Positions 1 to 8,005 of a stretch of 64,000 nucleotides of DNA are shown one piece after another. Made by a program: the position numbers and the translations under genes. The notes under the pieces were generated by a model. The model had not been told where the DNA came from and ran no database searches. It saw nothing but the letters and a program-made list of their open reading frames with translations. The DNA lies in assembly GCA_016194975.1 (NCBI GenBank), contig JACQAM010000008.1, positions 124,001 to 188,000 on the forward strand. The letters are read 5' to 3'. This DNA is from Bacteroidota bacterium. GTDB taxonomy: Bacteria; Bacteroidota; Bacteroidia; Palsa-965. Each line of letters begins with the position of its first letter. Within the stretch, counting starts at the first letter, position 1.

Positions 1-575
1 TCCACCTGGATCTCGCGCACGGGAGCGCCCACCATTTCCACGCGCGTGATCTCGTGCATGGATTCTATCCTGTCTTTTAAATCGTCGGCAAATTTTTTAA
101 TTCGTTTCAAATCATTGCCCGCAACGTTCACACCCATGATCGGGAATTCGGAAAAATTTATTTCCTGCGCATTCGGCCCGGCATCGAGTTTTGCAGGAAG
201 ATCGCGTTTCGCTTTATCGATCGCATCTTTTACTTTCTGCAATGCTACTTCTGTTTTCACATTCGTGTTGAACTCCACGATCACGTTACAGAAATCCTGG
301 ATGGAATTGCTCGTGATCTTTTTGACGCCCGAAAGAGATTTGAATTGTTTCTCGAGTGGTTTCGCCACAAGATTTTCCATATCGGTCGGCGAAGTGCCGA
401 AATACATGGTGGTTACGTAAATGGTCGGAACTTTTACTTCCGGAAAACTTTCCTTCGGAAGTTTATTGTAATAGATCATTCCCGCAACGGAAAGAAAAAT
501 GCACAACAGGAAGATCGTCGTGCGATTATTGATCGACCAGCTTGTAGGTTTGAATTCTTTTATTTTTTCAAGCAT
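1..575 (-). CDS. RND efflux permease, N-terminal part (cut by window edge)
   Basis: Inner-membrane resistance-nodulation-division transporter (AcrB/MexB-like HAE1 type) that would use the proton gradient to push substrates out through an adaptor and an outer membrane channel. The visible 191 codons start with a short cytoplasmic lead (MLEKIKEFKPTSWSI), a first membrane helix at about residues 18-34, then the periplasmic porter start with the family-typical run FPEVKVPTIYVTTMYFGTSP and VAKPLEKQFKSLSGVKKITS. The rest (about 1000 residues in the family) lies outside the window. It is the last visible gene of the tetR-tolC-hlyD-permease operon, 34 bases after the adaptor gene. Family call is firm; substrate cannot be told. 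Confidence 0.93.
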   Translation of the reverse strand, partial: MLEKIKEFKPTSWSINNRTTIFLLCIFLSVAGMIYYNKLPKESFPEVKVPTIYVTTMYFGTSPTDMENLVAKPLEKQFKSLSGVKKITSNSIQDFCNVIVEFNTNVKTEVALQKVKDAIDKAKRDLPAKLDAGPNAQEINFSEFPIMGVNVAGNDLKRIKKFADDLKDRIESMHEITRVEMVGAPVREIQV

Positions 576-609
576 AAATTTGGAATGAAAAAGAAAAATA
601 TTGTCAGGT

Positions 610-1743
610 TCAGTTCGACATCACGGCATCGCCGTTATTCAGGTCGGCATATCCGTCGGTGATGAGCTGATCGCCGTTTATGAGGCCGGAAGTGATGAGC
701 GCCATTCCATTGTAATTTTTTTCATAGGTGACTTCGCGTTTTTCCGCCGTGAGTTTTCCGCCGTTATTTTTTGCAACGAAAACAAAATATTTTCCGTCTG
801 ATGTTTGCTGGATCGCGCTGAGTGGAGCCACAATAGAATTATCCTGGCTGTAATCATTGATCTTCATCACTGCGATCATATTCGGCAACACATCTTTTTC
901 ATTGGCAGGAACGGCAACTTCCACGTTGAATGTGCGATTCATTTTATTCACGACCTGTCCGGAATAAGTGACTGTTGCCTCAATTGTTTTATCCGCATCG
1001 GGAATAAAAATGCTCACTGCACTTCCGATCTTCACTTGCGCAATGTAAGCTTCAGCCACTTCTCCTTTCACGCGCAGCTTCGTTGTATTCACGATCACGA
1101 TCCCTGAAAATCCTGCAGCCGCAATTTCTCCCGTGCGTATGTTCACCTGATCGACAGTTCCGGACATCGGCGCTTTAATTCTTGTCATGTCGATCTGCTC
1201 ACTCATTGCCAATACTTGTTTGTCAAGTGCATCGTATTGTGTTTTTGACTGGAGAAATTGCATTTCGGTTCCTATTTTCTGATCCCATAAATTTTTCTGG
1301 CGATCGTAAACTTCTTTCGCCATGTCGCGTTGTGTTTTGAGTGCATTCATCTGCTGTATCATCGCATCGGCATCTATCTCTGCAAGGACTTCTCCTGCAT
1401 TCACTTTATCGCCCGGCTGTACATTCACGCGCTTCACGAGCCCGGGCATCTGCGGGCTCACCGTCACGCTCTCTTCCGCATCCACGCGCCCCTGTATGTC
1501 TATGTTGTGGACGAAGCGCGTAGGCGCGATCGCAAGAATTTTCACCGGCTTTCCGTCATTCGCTTTCGACGTATCGAATTTCGCAAGTTGGAGTTCGATC
1601 TCGGCAATATCCTTCCGCAGTTTTTCGAATTCTTCTTTTTTCGATTTCAGATCGCTGCGGAGTTTTTCTTCTTCTTTTTGCCCGCCCCCGCAGGAAGAGA
1701 AGAAGATCCCCATTGTAAAAAGTAGTGTTGCAATTTTTTTCAT
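610..1743 (-). CDS. RND efflux periplasmic adaptor (membrane fusion) lipoprotein
   Basis: HlyD/AcrA-type adaptor, 377 residues, linking the inner-membrane permease to the outer membrane channel. I start it at the ATG that gives a lipoprotein signal (MKKIATLLFTMGIFFSSC, Cys18); an upstream in-frame ATG at 1800 would bury this signal. A charged coiled coil follows (about 24-55, EEEKLRSDLKSKKEEFEKL), then the first lipoyl half (PGLVKRVNVQPGDKVNAGEVLAEI), a helical hairpin, the second lipoyl half (IKAPMSGTVDQVNIRTGEI) and the beta-barrel domains. The N-terminal coiled coil before the lipoyl domain is longer than in AcrA. Cotranscribed with the TolC-like gene upstream and the permease downstream. 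Confidence 0.94.
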   Translation of the reverse strand: MKKIATLLFTMGIFFSSCGGGQKEEEKLRSDLKSKKEEFEKLRKDIAEIELQLAKFDTSKANDGKPVKILAIAPTRFVHNIDIQGRVDAEESVTVSPQMPGLVKRVNVQPGDKVNAGEVLAEIDADAMIQQMNALKTQRDMAKEVYDRQKNLWDQKIGTEMQFLQSKTQYDALDKQVLAMSEQIDMTRIKAPMSGTVDQVNIRTGEIAAAGFSGIVIVNTTKLRVKGEVAEAYIAQVKIGSAVSIFIPDADKTIEATVTYSGQVVNKMNRTFNVEVAVPANEKDVLPNMIAVMKINDYSQDNSIVAPLSAIQQTSDGKYFVFVAKNNGGKLTAEKREVTYEKNYNGMALITSGLINGDQLITDGYADLNNGDAVMSN

Positions 1744-1810
1744 AGAAAAATATTTTGAGCGATGTGGTTTGTTAGCAGTTATCTTAAAATTGACAGGCAT
1801 CCGGGAAACT

Positions 1811-1898
1811 CAAAAAAGGAAATCCCAAATCCCGGGAACGACAAATAATAATTTTCGATTTTGTTTTTGGAATTTGTCATTTGGAATTTTTTGGAATG
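1811..1898. repeat. Iterated-word inverted repeat, AATTTGGAATTT family, after tolC
   Basis: The left half carries AAATCCCAAATCCC and GACAAAT; the right half carries TTGGAATTTGTCATTTGGAA, which is roughly its reverse complement. The words repeat imperfectly in both halves, so the RNA or single-stranded DNA could fold back on itself. It lies between the tolC stop (23 bases away) and the hlyD start. Same word family as the element at 60231-60335. Confidence 0.6.
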
Positions 1899-1921
1899 TT
1901 TGTTTAGTTTAGAGATAGCTT

Positions 1922-3277
1922 CTATTTAGTTAGCGTTCCCATTGATTTATCGTATTCCACTTTTGCAATGACGGCATCGTAAAGTGCATTGAAATAATTT
2001 GTTTGTGCTTCTTTCAGAGAAGTCTGTGCATTGATCACTTCAAGATCGGAGCCAACACCTTGGTCGAATTTTTTCTTTGTCACATCAAAAACTTCCTGCG
2101 CGAGATCCATATTTGATTTCTGCGAAGAAAGTGATGCGGACGAATTCTGCAGGTTCACTCTCGCAACCGCCTGTTGCATATCGATGATGCGTTCCATCTG
2201 CACCAAATCATTCTGCGATTTCATGATGCCTACTTTTGCTTGCGATATGCGATAGTAACGCTGCATGCCGGAAAAAATAGGAATGCTCACCTGCACGCCA
2301 ACAATTCCTATCGGGTACCAGGGTTTTCCCGGTTCGAAAATATTGAACGAAGTGCGTTGTGCCTGCGCGGTTGCAGAACCGAACAATAGTACAGAAGGAA
2401 GATAGCCCATACGTTCGGCGCGCAGGGAAAGAACTTTTCCGCGCAGTGTCATATCCATCAACTGGTAATCAATACGATTGGAATAATTGAATTTTCCATT
2501 TTCAATTTTTGGTGCATCGAAAGTGATATCGGAAATATTCTGTGAAGGAATAAGATCAGCCGACTGGTCCATTCCCATCTGGTATTTGAGAAGAACGAGA
2601 GAAAGATCGAGCAATCGTTTCACATTATCAGCTTCGGTAGTAAGATTATTGAAAGTGACAGTAACGCGATCGAGATCTATTTTTTCAACGAATCCATTGT
2701 CAAAATATGCTTTGGTGTCGTCGCGGAGTTTTTTGATCCTGTCAAGATTTGCGTCAAGTAGTTTTTTCTTTTCCATATTTACCAGCACGGTGTAATACGC
2801 TTTGGTCACATCAGCACGAACGTCGATGGAAGTGCGGTCTGCATTTTTCGCAGCAAGATCCTGATACAATTTCGACGCCTGTAGTCCCACAATGTATGCC
2901 CCGTTGAATAAAAGTTGCGTTCCGGAAAAAGAAAGTGAAGCATTGTACTGCGTTCCGAATTTCACGGGAATGTAACTTCCGGGAGGCCCGCCGAAAAATT
3001 CTCCGGGAATAAGAGACGTAGGGATCTGAACATAATCCTGCGCCTGGAAAGAAGAATTGATCTGCGGCAATCCCATTCCTAAAACTTCTTTCACTTTATC
3101 TGCAGCGGCTTGTTCGTCGAGCAGAACATTCTGCATGGTGGTGCTGTGCTGCAAAGCATAATCTATGCACTGCTGCAGCGTGTAGTTGTAAGAAGCAGTG
3201 TCGGTTTGCTGTGCGTCGAGAGAAAGAGTCGCTGCGAAAATGGAGAGGAGCAGCAGTTTCGTTTTGATTGTTTTCAT
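1922..3277 (-). CDS. TolC-family outer membrane efflux channel
   Basis: Outer membrane factor of the tripartite pump, 451 residues, typical length. Signal peptide MKTIKTKLLLLSIFAATLSLDAQ, then two outer-membrane efflux protein repeats: the first opens with YTLQQCIDYALQHSTTMQNV, the second half holds the helices around ISQAKVGIMKSQNDLVQMER and ends with the typical YFNALYDAVIAKVEYDKSMG. It would form a trimeric beta-barrel plus alpha-helical tunnel. It sits between tetR and the adaptor gene in one operon, with repeat-rich spacers on both sides. Confidence 0.94.
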   Translation of the reverse strand: MKTIKTKLLLLSIFAATLSLDAQQTDTASYNYTLQQCIDYALQHSTTMQNVLLDEQAAADKVKEVLGMGLPQINSSFQAQDYVQIPTSLIPGEFFGGPPGSYIPVKFGTQYNASLSFSGTQLLFNGAYIVGLQASKLYQDLAAKNADRTSIDVRADVTKAYYTVLVNMEKKKLLDANLDRIKKLRDDTKAYFDNGFVEKIDLDRVTVTFNNLTTEADNVKRLLDLSLVLLKYQMGMDQSADLIPSQNISDITFDAPKIENGKFNYSNRIDYQLMDMTLRGKVLSLRAERMGYLPSVLLFGSATAQAQRTSFNIFEPGKPWYPIGIVGVQVSIPIFSGMQRYYRISQAKVGIMKSQNDLVQMERIIDMQQAVARVNLQNSSASLSSQKSNMDLAQEVFDVTKKKFDQGVGSDLEVINAQTSLKEAQTNYFNALYDAVIAKVEYDKSMGTLTK

Positions 3278-3362
3278 AATTGCAGTTTATGATTTTTCAT
3301 CTTGCGACCCAATAGAGTCGTTTGAGGGCGAATTTTATTTTATGAATGAGAAGATATTTGTG

Positions 3363-3509
3363 GGGAACGAATTGCGAACGCCCGCTCCAGCGGGTGCGAA
3401 AATGCGAAGTGCGAACTTGCGTAAGCACGAAAGCCAAAATTCGAAATTCGAACTTTCACACTTGGCATTTTCGCAGTCAGTTCTGCTGACATTTCCGCAT
3501 TCCGTTCCC
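3363..3509. repeat. Long imperfect inverted repeat with nested hairpins between tetR and tolC
   Basis: The ends are perfect complements (GGGAACG at 3363-3369, CGTTCCC at 3503-3509). The arms share TGCGAAAATGC and AAGTG words. Each arm holds its own small GC hairpin at the matching place: CCCGC/GCGGG around TCCA (3381-3394) in the left arm and GTCAG/CTGAC (3476-3490) in the right arm, with unrelated sequences. The right end touches the tetR stop codon directly. Words resemble those at 19269-19375 and 49247-49319. Confidence 0.75.
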
Positions 3510-4148
3510 TTATTCATCTTCCACTGTCTGTTTATATTTATTGATCAGTTTATGTCCTTTGAGCGTACACACGCCATAAAGAAAATGTTCCGTCATAGAG
3601 ATCTGTGTATCGAGCAGTTTGAATTTGTCTGGTGGAAAGATCGTTGGATCGAACCCCATGTCTATTTCTTCTATGCGGAGTTTGGCGAGGATTTTCACGT
3701 TCACATCTGTTCTCACGAATCCTTGTTTCTTTCCGTTCTCCAGTGATTTCATGATCATGCCATAAACAAAATCATTTCTGAATTTGTGGAACAGGTTCCA
3801 TGTTTTCGAATGGTATTTTCGCAGGTCGTAAAAAATATTCGGATTGATGCTGCCGAAGATCTCGTGCATCTTTTTCATGATCACAAAAATTTCCTCCACC
3901 ACATTCGAAGTTTCCTTCGCGATCTTTTCAAAATCCTTGTGATCCTGCGCGAGCGCGCGTTCCATGAGCGTATGCACGACCTCGTCCTTGTCGCTGAAAA
4001 ACTGGTAAATGGTTTTCTTCGAAATGGTCAGATGTTTCGCGATGTCGTCCATCGTGATCGTCTTTATTCCATAGCGGAAAAAAAGTTCGAAAGCCGCGTT
4101 GAGAATGCGCTCTTTCGGTTTCATTTCCTTTGTGCTGTGCATTTCCAT
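3510..4148 (-). CDS. TetR/AcrR-family transcriptional regulator
   Basis: Likely ligand-responsive repressor of the efflux operon that it heads, 212 residues. N-terminal three-helix DNA-binding domain (about 14-60): KERILNAAFELFFRYGIKTI, then the helix-turn-helix TMDDIAKHLTISKKTIYQFF and SDKDEVV. The rest is a helical ligand/dimer domain without a recognisable subfamily. I take the ATG at 4148 rather than a TTG at 4160, because a strong promoter (-7 box at 4158-4165) leaves room only for a start at 4148 or 4142. Divergent from asnS. Ligand unknown. Confidence 0.92.
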   Translation of the reverse strand: MEMHSTKEMKPKERILNAAFELFFRYGIKTITMDDIAKHLTISKKTIYQFFSDKDEVVHTLMERALAQDHKDFEKIAKETSNVVEEIFVIMKKMHEIFGSINPNIFYDLRKYHSKTWNLFHKFRNDFVYGMIMKSLENGKKQGFVRTDVNVKILAKLRIEEIDMGFDPTIFPPDKFKLLDTQISMTEHFLYGVCTLKGHKLINKYKQTVEDE

Positions 4149-4157
4149 TCCGAGCCG

Positions 4158-4187
4158 CAAAACTATGGAAACATTTTATGAATACAA
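4158..4187 (-). promoter_or_regulatory. Bacteroidota-type promoter of the tetR-efflux operon
   Basis: On the minus strand TTG, 19 bases, then TAGTTTTG: an exact match to the Bacteroidota -33 TTG / -7 TAnnTTTG consensus with normal spacing. The predicted RNA would start only a few bases before the tetR ATG. Confidence 0.65.
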
Positions 4188-4294
4188 AGTTTCCGGCGGG
4201 AAAATTCGATGGCTTAAATACTTCGAAAGGCCTCAAAAAAGGGCATGTCGGCTAATTTTCCGATTTTTGAGCTCCTTAAATAAAGTACCCGATC

Positions 4295-5710
4295 ATGAAA
4301 ATGGAAAAAGTAAAAGACCTGCTGCATTCAACTGAGTTGAACAGGGAAGTGAAACTGAACGGATGGGTGAGAAGCGCCCGTGGGAATAAGTATGTGCAAT
4401 TCATTCACGTGAACGACGGATCTACCATAAAGAATATCCAGGCAGTGGCCGATGTCGCGAAATTTCCGGAAGAACTTTTCAAGCGCATTACAACCGGTGC
4501 GTGCATTTCTGTTACAGGAACACTCGTTGCGTCGCAGGGAAAAGGACAGGCGCAGGAAATACAGGCATCGTCCATAGAAATTCTTGGCGACTGCGATCCG
4601 GAGACATTTCCTATTCAGCGCAGGGGAAAAGATGAGAAGGAAAATAAAACACAAACATTGTCACTGGAATTCCTGCGCGAGAAAGCACATCTGCGTCCGC
4701 GCACGAATACGTTCGGTGCTGTGTTGCGCATCCGTCACGCGATGACCTTCGCCATTCACAAATTTTTCAACGATAAAGGATTTTACAATCTTCATACGCC
4801 AATCATCACTGCATCTGATGCAGAAGGCGCAGGGGAAATGTTCCGCGTCACAACACTTGATCTGAATAATCTTCCGAGAACAGAAGAAGGAAAAATAAAT
4901 TTCGAAGAAGATTTTTTCGGAAGAGAAACGAATCTTACCGTAAGCGGACAACTCGAAGGAGAAACCGCTGCTCTTGCTCTTGGAAATATTTACACATTCG
5001 GCCCAACCTTCCGCGCCGAGAATTCAAACACCCCGCGACATCTTGCGGAGTTCTGGATGATAGAACCGGAAATGGCATTCTATGATATCAACGATAACAT
5101 GGATCTCGCCGAAGAGATGCTGAAGTACCTCGTGAATTACGCGCTGCATCATTGCAAGGATGATGTGCAATTCCTCAATGACACTTATGATGATAAACTC
5201 GTTGCACGATTGCAATCGGTGATCGAACATCCTTTCAAGAGAATTTCATACACGGAGGGAATAGATATTCTCAAAGAAGCGTCGGCTAAATTTGAATACA
5301 AACCGGATTGGGGAAAAGATCTGCAGAAGGAACATGAGAATTTCCTGGTAGAACATTTCGGCGGACCGGTGATCGTGACCGGTTATCCGAAAGACATCAA
5401 ATCTTTTTACATGAAGATCAACGAAGATGGAAAAACAGTTCGCGCGATGGATATTTTATTCCCGTGGATAGGAGAGATCATCGGCGGATCGCAGCGGGAA
5501 GATGATCACGATAAACTTTTGGCGCGCGTGAAGGAAATGAATATTCCGCAGGAATCCATCTGGTGGTATTTGGAAACAAGAAAATTCGGAACGTGCCCGC
5601 ACAGTGGATTCGGATTGGGATTTGAAAGATTGTTGTTGTTCGTGACAGGAATGACGAATATCCGTGATGTAATTCCATTCCCGAGGACGCCGAAGAATGC
5701 GGAGTTTTAG
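4295..5710 (+). CDS. asnS: Asparagine--tRNA ligase
   Basis: Charges tRNA-Asn in the cytoplasm; 471 residues, normal for bacterial AsnRS. An OB-fold anticodon-binding domain (about 16-105, [21 protein letters not shown]) precedes a class IIb catalytic core: motif 1 region around residues 130-160, motif 2 with [20 protein letters not shown], motif 3 with [16 protein letters not shown] and the AsnRS C-terminus [12 protein letters not shown]. Asn rather than Asp specificity rests on overall likeness to AsnRS ([12 protein letters not shown]). A second ATG two codons in is also possible. The last 28 bases of coding sequence before the stop recur beyond hicA (see repeats). Confidence 0.96.
   Translation: MKMEKVKDLLHSTELNREVKLNGWVRSARGNKYVQFIHVNDGSTIKNIQAVADVAKFPEELFKRITTGACISVTGTLVASQGKGQAQEIQASSIEILGDCDPETFPIQRRGKDEKENKTQTLSLEFLREKAHLRPRTNTFGAVLRIRHAMTFAIHKFFNDKGFYNLHTPIITASDAEGAGEMFRVTTLDLNNLPRTEEGKINFEEDFFGRETNLTVSGQLEGETAALALGNIYTFGPTFRAENSNTPRHLAEFWMIEPEMAFYDINDNMDLAEEMLKYLVNYALHHCKDDVQFLNDTYDDKLVARLQSVIEHPFKRISYTEGIDILKEASAKFEYKPDWGKDLQKEHENFLVEHFGGPVIVTGYPKDIKSFYMKINEDGKTVRAMDILFPWIGEIIGGSQREDDHDKLLARVKEMNIPQESIWWYLETRKFGTCPHSGFGLGFERLLLFVTGMTNIRDVIPFPRTPKNAEF
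5681..5708 (+). repeat. Direct repeat copy 1: 3' coding end of asnS
   Basis: Twenty-eight bases (CCGAGGACGCCGAAGAATGC then GGAGTTTT), identical to 6229-6256. Here they encode the natural end of AsnS (PRTPKNAEF, stop TAG). Confidence 0.9.
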
Positions 5711-5711
5711 C

Positions 5712-5742
5712 AAAAGTGAAAGTGAAGGTGATGGTGAGAGGA
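5712..5742. repeat. Short iterated GTGAAG-like words before hicB
   Basis: AAAGTGAAAGTGAAGGTGATGG and GTGAGAGG form four imperfect copies of a 6-base word directly after asnS. No inverted partner is visible. It resembles other word-repeat spacers but is shorter. Confidence 0.4.
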
Positions 5743-5768
5743 AGAAAAAATTGATTAAATTTATTACT

Positions 5769-5990
5769 ATGAAAACCTATAATTTCACTGCGCAGATTGA
5801 AAAAGAAGACGATCTCTATACAGGGACGATCGTCGGTGTTCCGGGTGCGCATACGCAGGCAAAGACAGTTGATGAATTGATGGCGCAATTGCGTGAAGTG
5901 CTTTTGTTGTGCATGGAGGAGATGACGGAGGAAGAAAAGAATTCTATTCCGCAGTTCATAGGGTTTCAGAATTTCAGCATTGCTGTATGA
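5769..5990 (+). CDS. hicB: HicB-family antitoxin
   Basis: Small antitoxin, 73 residues, expected to bind and block the HicA RNase. It shows the partial RNase H-like HicB fold: YNFTAQIEKEDDLYTGTIVG, PGAHTQAKTVDELMAQLREV, with the GxxTQG-like turn changed to GAHTQA. It lacks the C-terminal DNA-binding domain found in longer HicB proteins, so autoregulation would need another route. The ATG at 5769 matches the family start; an in-frame ATG at 5697 inside asnS would add an unrelated Ser/Glu/Lys-rich tail. The order hicB-hicA is the reverse of the classical hicAB. It overlaps hicA by four bases. Confidence 0.88.
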   Translation: MKTYNFTAQIEKEDDLYTGTIVGVPGAHTQAKTVDELMAQLREVLLLCMEEMTEEEKNSIPQFIGFQNFSIAV

Positions 5991-6220
5991 GCCGGCTTCC
6001 GATCGTAGATGCGAAGACTTTTGAAAAAATTCTTCTTCGGCTTGGCTTTGTTCCCATCCGGCAAAAAGGAAGCCATGTTTTTTATCGTCACCCGGATGGA
6101 AGATTCACGACACTTCCTCATCATAAAGGAAATGACATCGGCAGGTCATTAACCAGAATGATCCTGCGCGAAATAAATATTTCTGTAGAGGAATTTACGA
6201 AGCTGTTAAACGAATTGTGA
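5987..6220 (+). CDS. hicA: HicA-family toxin (mRNA interferase)
   Basis: Double-stranded-RNA-binding-like toxin, 77 residues, which in this family cuts mRNA and stops translation. The fold is clear: LPIVDAKTFEKILLRLGF, then the active-site segment RQKGSHVFYRHPDGR with the catalytic His in GSH, TTLPHHKGNDIGRS, and a last helix with LREINISVEEF. The start ATG overlaps the hicB stop (ATGA), which fits translational coupling. An upstream in-frame ATG at 5909 lies inside hicB and is not used. All key residues are present, so the toxin looks intact. Confidence 0.9.
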   Translation: MSRLPIVDAKTFEKILLRLGFVPIRQKGSHVFYRHPDGRFTTLPHHKGNDIGRSLTRMILREINISVEEFTKLLNEL

Positions 6221-6228
6221 TCCCATTT

Positions 6229-6256
6229 CCGAGGACGCCGAAGAATGCGGAGTTTT
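6229..6256 (+). repeat. Direct repeat copy 2: displaced asnS 3' end after hicA
   Basis: Identical over 28 bases to 5681-5708. Similarity extends a little upstream in coding sense: read in the asnS frame the stretch encodes [13 protein letters not shown] followed by TGA, as in AsnS, but with synonymous changes (GTG for GTA, ATC for ATT, TTT for TTC). This suggests an asnS end of different origin, overlapping the hicA stop codon. Confidence 0.88.
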
Positions 6257-6277
6257 GATCCATCCAAAGAAATTTTG

Positions 6278-6342
6278 CCGCGGATTACACTGATTTGCAC
6301 CGATTATTTTCTTTGTTGTGATCTGTGTTAATCTGTGAAAAC
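6278..6342. repeat. Inverted word repeat, ACACnGATT family
   Basis: Left half GATTACACTGATTTGCACCG has two copies of a 9-11-base word; the right half GATCTGTGTTAATCTGTG has two more in the opposite orientation. It lies between two converging genes (hicA and the T9SS cargo gene). Similar words occur at 48386-48434. Confidence 0.6.
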
Positions 6343-6371
6343 AAGCTGTGCGAATTTGTAGCTGATTTATT

Positions 6372-7940
6372 TCAGTACCGGATAAACATCATCTGCCGCG
6401 AACTTTTCATGTTGCTGGAAAAAACAGTGATGATGTAACTTCCGGGAGAAAGATCATGCACATCCAAATTTACATCACCTTCAGATAAATTTCTGTAACA
6501 CGCCGCGTTTCTTCCGCTGATGTTCGTAATAAGAATTTCATCTGCTCTTTCTCCGTTGAGCCGGATCGTTATTTCATCGCCCGACGGATTAGGAAATAAA
6601 GAAATATTTTCCTGCGCATTTTCATTCACATTCAATGGCCCGCCGCACAAAACATTTTGCTGCGCTGCAAAATTTGCTGCGGAAGAAACCGGAATTGTTT
6701 TCATTAAACCACGCGACACCGTTACGCTGTGATGCATTTCTACAAGCGGAGGAATTCCAATATCAGGTGACGCCCGTCTTTCATTACAACCGCTGTAACC
6801 CATGCTGTCGCTTCTGAAAACGTAGGCCTGCAAACTATCGCCGAAACTTCCGGTGTAGCCGCACAGCGCAAATCCTCCGTCGTAAGTTGTGTTCACTGCA
6901 AAACATTCTTCCTTCAAAGATCCGCCGTAAGCCATGGACCAAAGCGTATCGCCATTTACATCTGTGCGAATCAATAATGCATTAGCGCTATCGGTGCCGC
7001 GCGAATGTCCCGGGCCAAAAGTTTCCGTGTATCCGCAAAATGCATATCCTCCGGAAGAAATTTTTTTCACATTGTAACTTGCTTCCACATTTTGCCCGCC
7101 GTAAGTTTTTGCCCATTGCAATTGTCCCGCCGCATCGATCTGCATTAACAGAAAATCATAATTGCCCGAACCATAACTATTCGTTCCACCGCAAATAATA
7201 TATCCGTTTGGAATTTCAAGAATATCCATTCCTTCATCCCATCCCGGTCCACCGATCTCTTCCGTCCAGGTTGTATCACCATTCGCATTTGTTTTTACCA
7301 GCCATATATCACTGCTGCCTGAACCGTAACTGAGAATTTTTCCTGAAAAAATAAAACCGCTATCGGCAGTTGCGATCACTTGAACAGCGTGATCGATGTT
7401 CGGTCCGCCCATTATTCTTGTCCATAATGAATCGCCGTTCGCATCGGTGCGCATGAGAAATGCATCGTAATCCAAACTTCCTTTTTCAGTAAGGCCGGCC
7501 ACAATGAATCCTCCGTCGCTCAGCGGTTTTACGGAATAGGCAATATCATAATTAGCGCCGCCATAATTTTTCCACCACAAAAGATTTCCTGATGAATCGG
7601 TGCGTGCAATGAAAGCATCACCATTTACATCGGCGCTGAAAGTTTCTCCGCAGAAAATATATCCACCGGCAGGAACAGGTTGAACGTAAATTGCTGTTTC
7701 ATCTCCTGCTCCTCCGTAAACTTTCGACCATTCCAGTAATCCGCCCGCATTTGTTTTCAGCAGCATGGCATCTTTTCCGCCGCTCCCGGTTCCGTAAGAA
7801 CTTCCGCAGAGCAGGAAACCATTTCCCGGTGTTACGCACATGGAATATGCATCTTCATCGTGCGCGGTTCCGTAATGCGCCTGGAAATTCTGCGCGAAGG
7901 AAGTTGTTGAAATGAAAAGAAAAAAAAGAATTATTCTCAT
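6372..7940 (-). CDS. T9SS cargo protein with beta-propeller-like repeats, type A sorting domain
   Basis: Predicted secreted or surface protein, 522 residues. Signal peptide MRIILFFLFISTTSFAQ. Residues about 20-390 hold seven or eight repeats of about 50 residues, each with a pattern like GGFIVAGLT...YDAFLMRTDANGDSLW followed by GG, typical of secreted Bacteroidota repeat proteins with probable beta-propeller folding. The C-terminal 75 residues are a type IX secretion sorting domain: LFPNPSGDEITIRLNG, then ITNISGR and LSPGSYIITVFSS, ending in a basic tail. A substrate or enzymatic role cannot be read. Monocistronic between hicBA and the AsmA-like gene. Confidence 0.88.
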   Translation of the reverse strand: MRIILFFLFISTTSFAQNFQAHYGTAHDEDAYSMCVTPGNGFLLCGSSYGTGSGGKDAMLLKTNAGGLLEWSKVYGGAGDETAIYVQPVPAGGYIFCGETFSADVNGDAFIARTDSSGNLLWWKNYGGANYDIAYSVKPLSDGGFIVAGLTEKGSLDYDAFLMRTDANGDSLWTRIMGGPNIDHAVQVIATADSGFIFSGKILSYGSGSSDIWLVKTNANGDTTWTEEIGGPGWDEGMDILEIPNGYIICGGTNSYGSGNYDFLLMQIDAAGQLQWAKTYGGQNVEASYNVKKISSGGYAFCGYTETFGPGHSRGTDSANALLIRTDVNGDTLWSMAYGGSLKEECFAVNTTYDGGFALCGYTGSFGDSLQAYVFRSDSMGYSGCNERRASPDIGIPPLVEMHHSVTVSRGLMKTIPVSSAANFAAQQNVLCGGPLNVNENAQENISLFPNPSGDEITIRLNGERADEILITNISGRNAACYRNLSEGDVNLDVHDLSPGSYIITVFSSNMKSSRQMMFIRY

Positions 7941-8005
7941 TGCAGGGAAAAGGTAGTGAAAAAAAGTAAAATATTTTCCACACCACTCACATGTTCATTC
8001 ACACA

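Noticed and set aside
3335-3517. 60-codon minus-strand frame in the tetR-tolC spacer
   Set aside because: It is the translation of the word repeat (Cys/Asn/Glu/Phe-rich) and has no sensible start or protein pattern.
5697-5768. Upstream in-frame start for hicB inside asnS
   Set aside because: Would add 24 Ser/Glu/Lys-rich residues encoded by the asnS end and the word run; family proteins start at MKTYNF.
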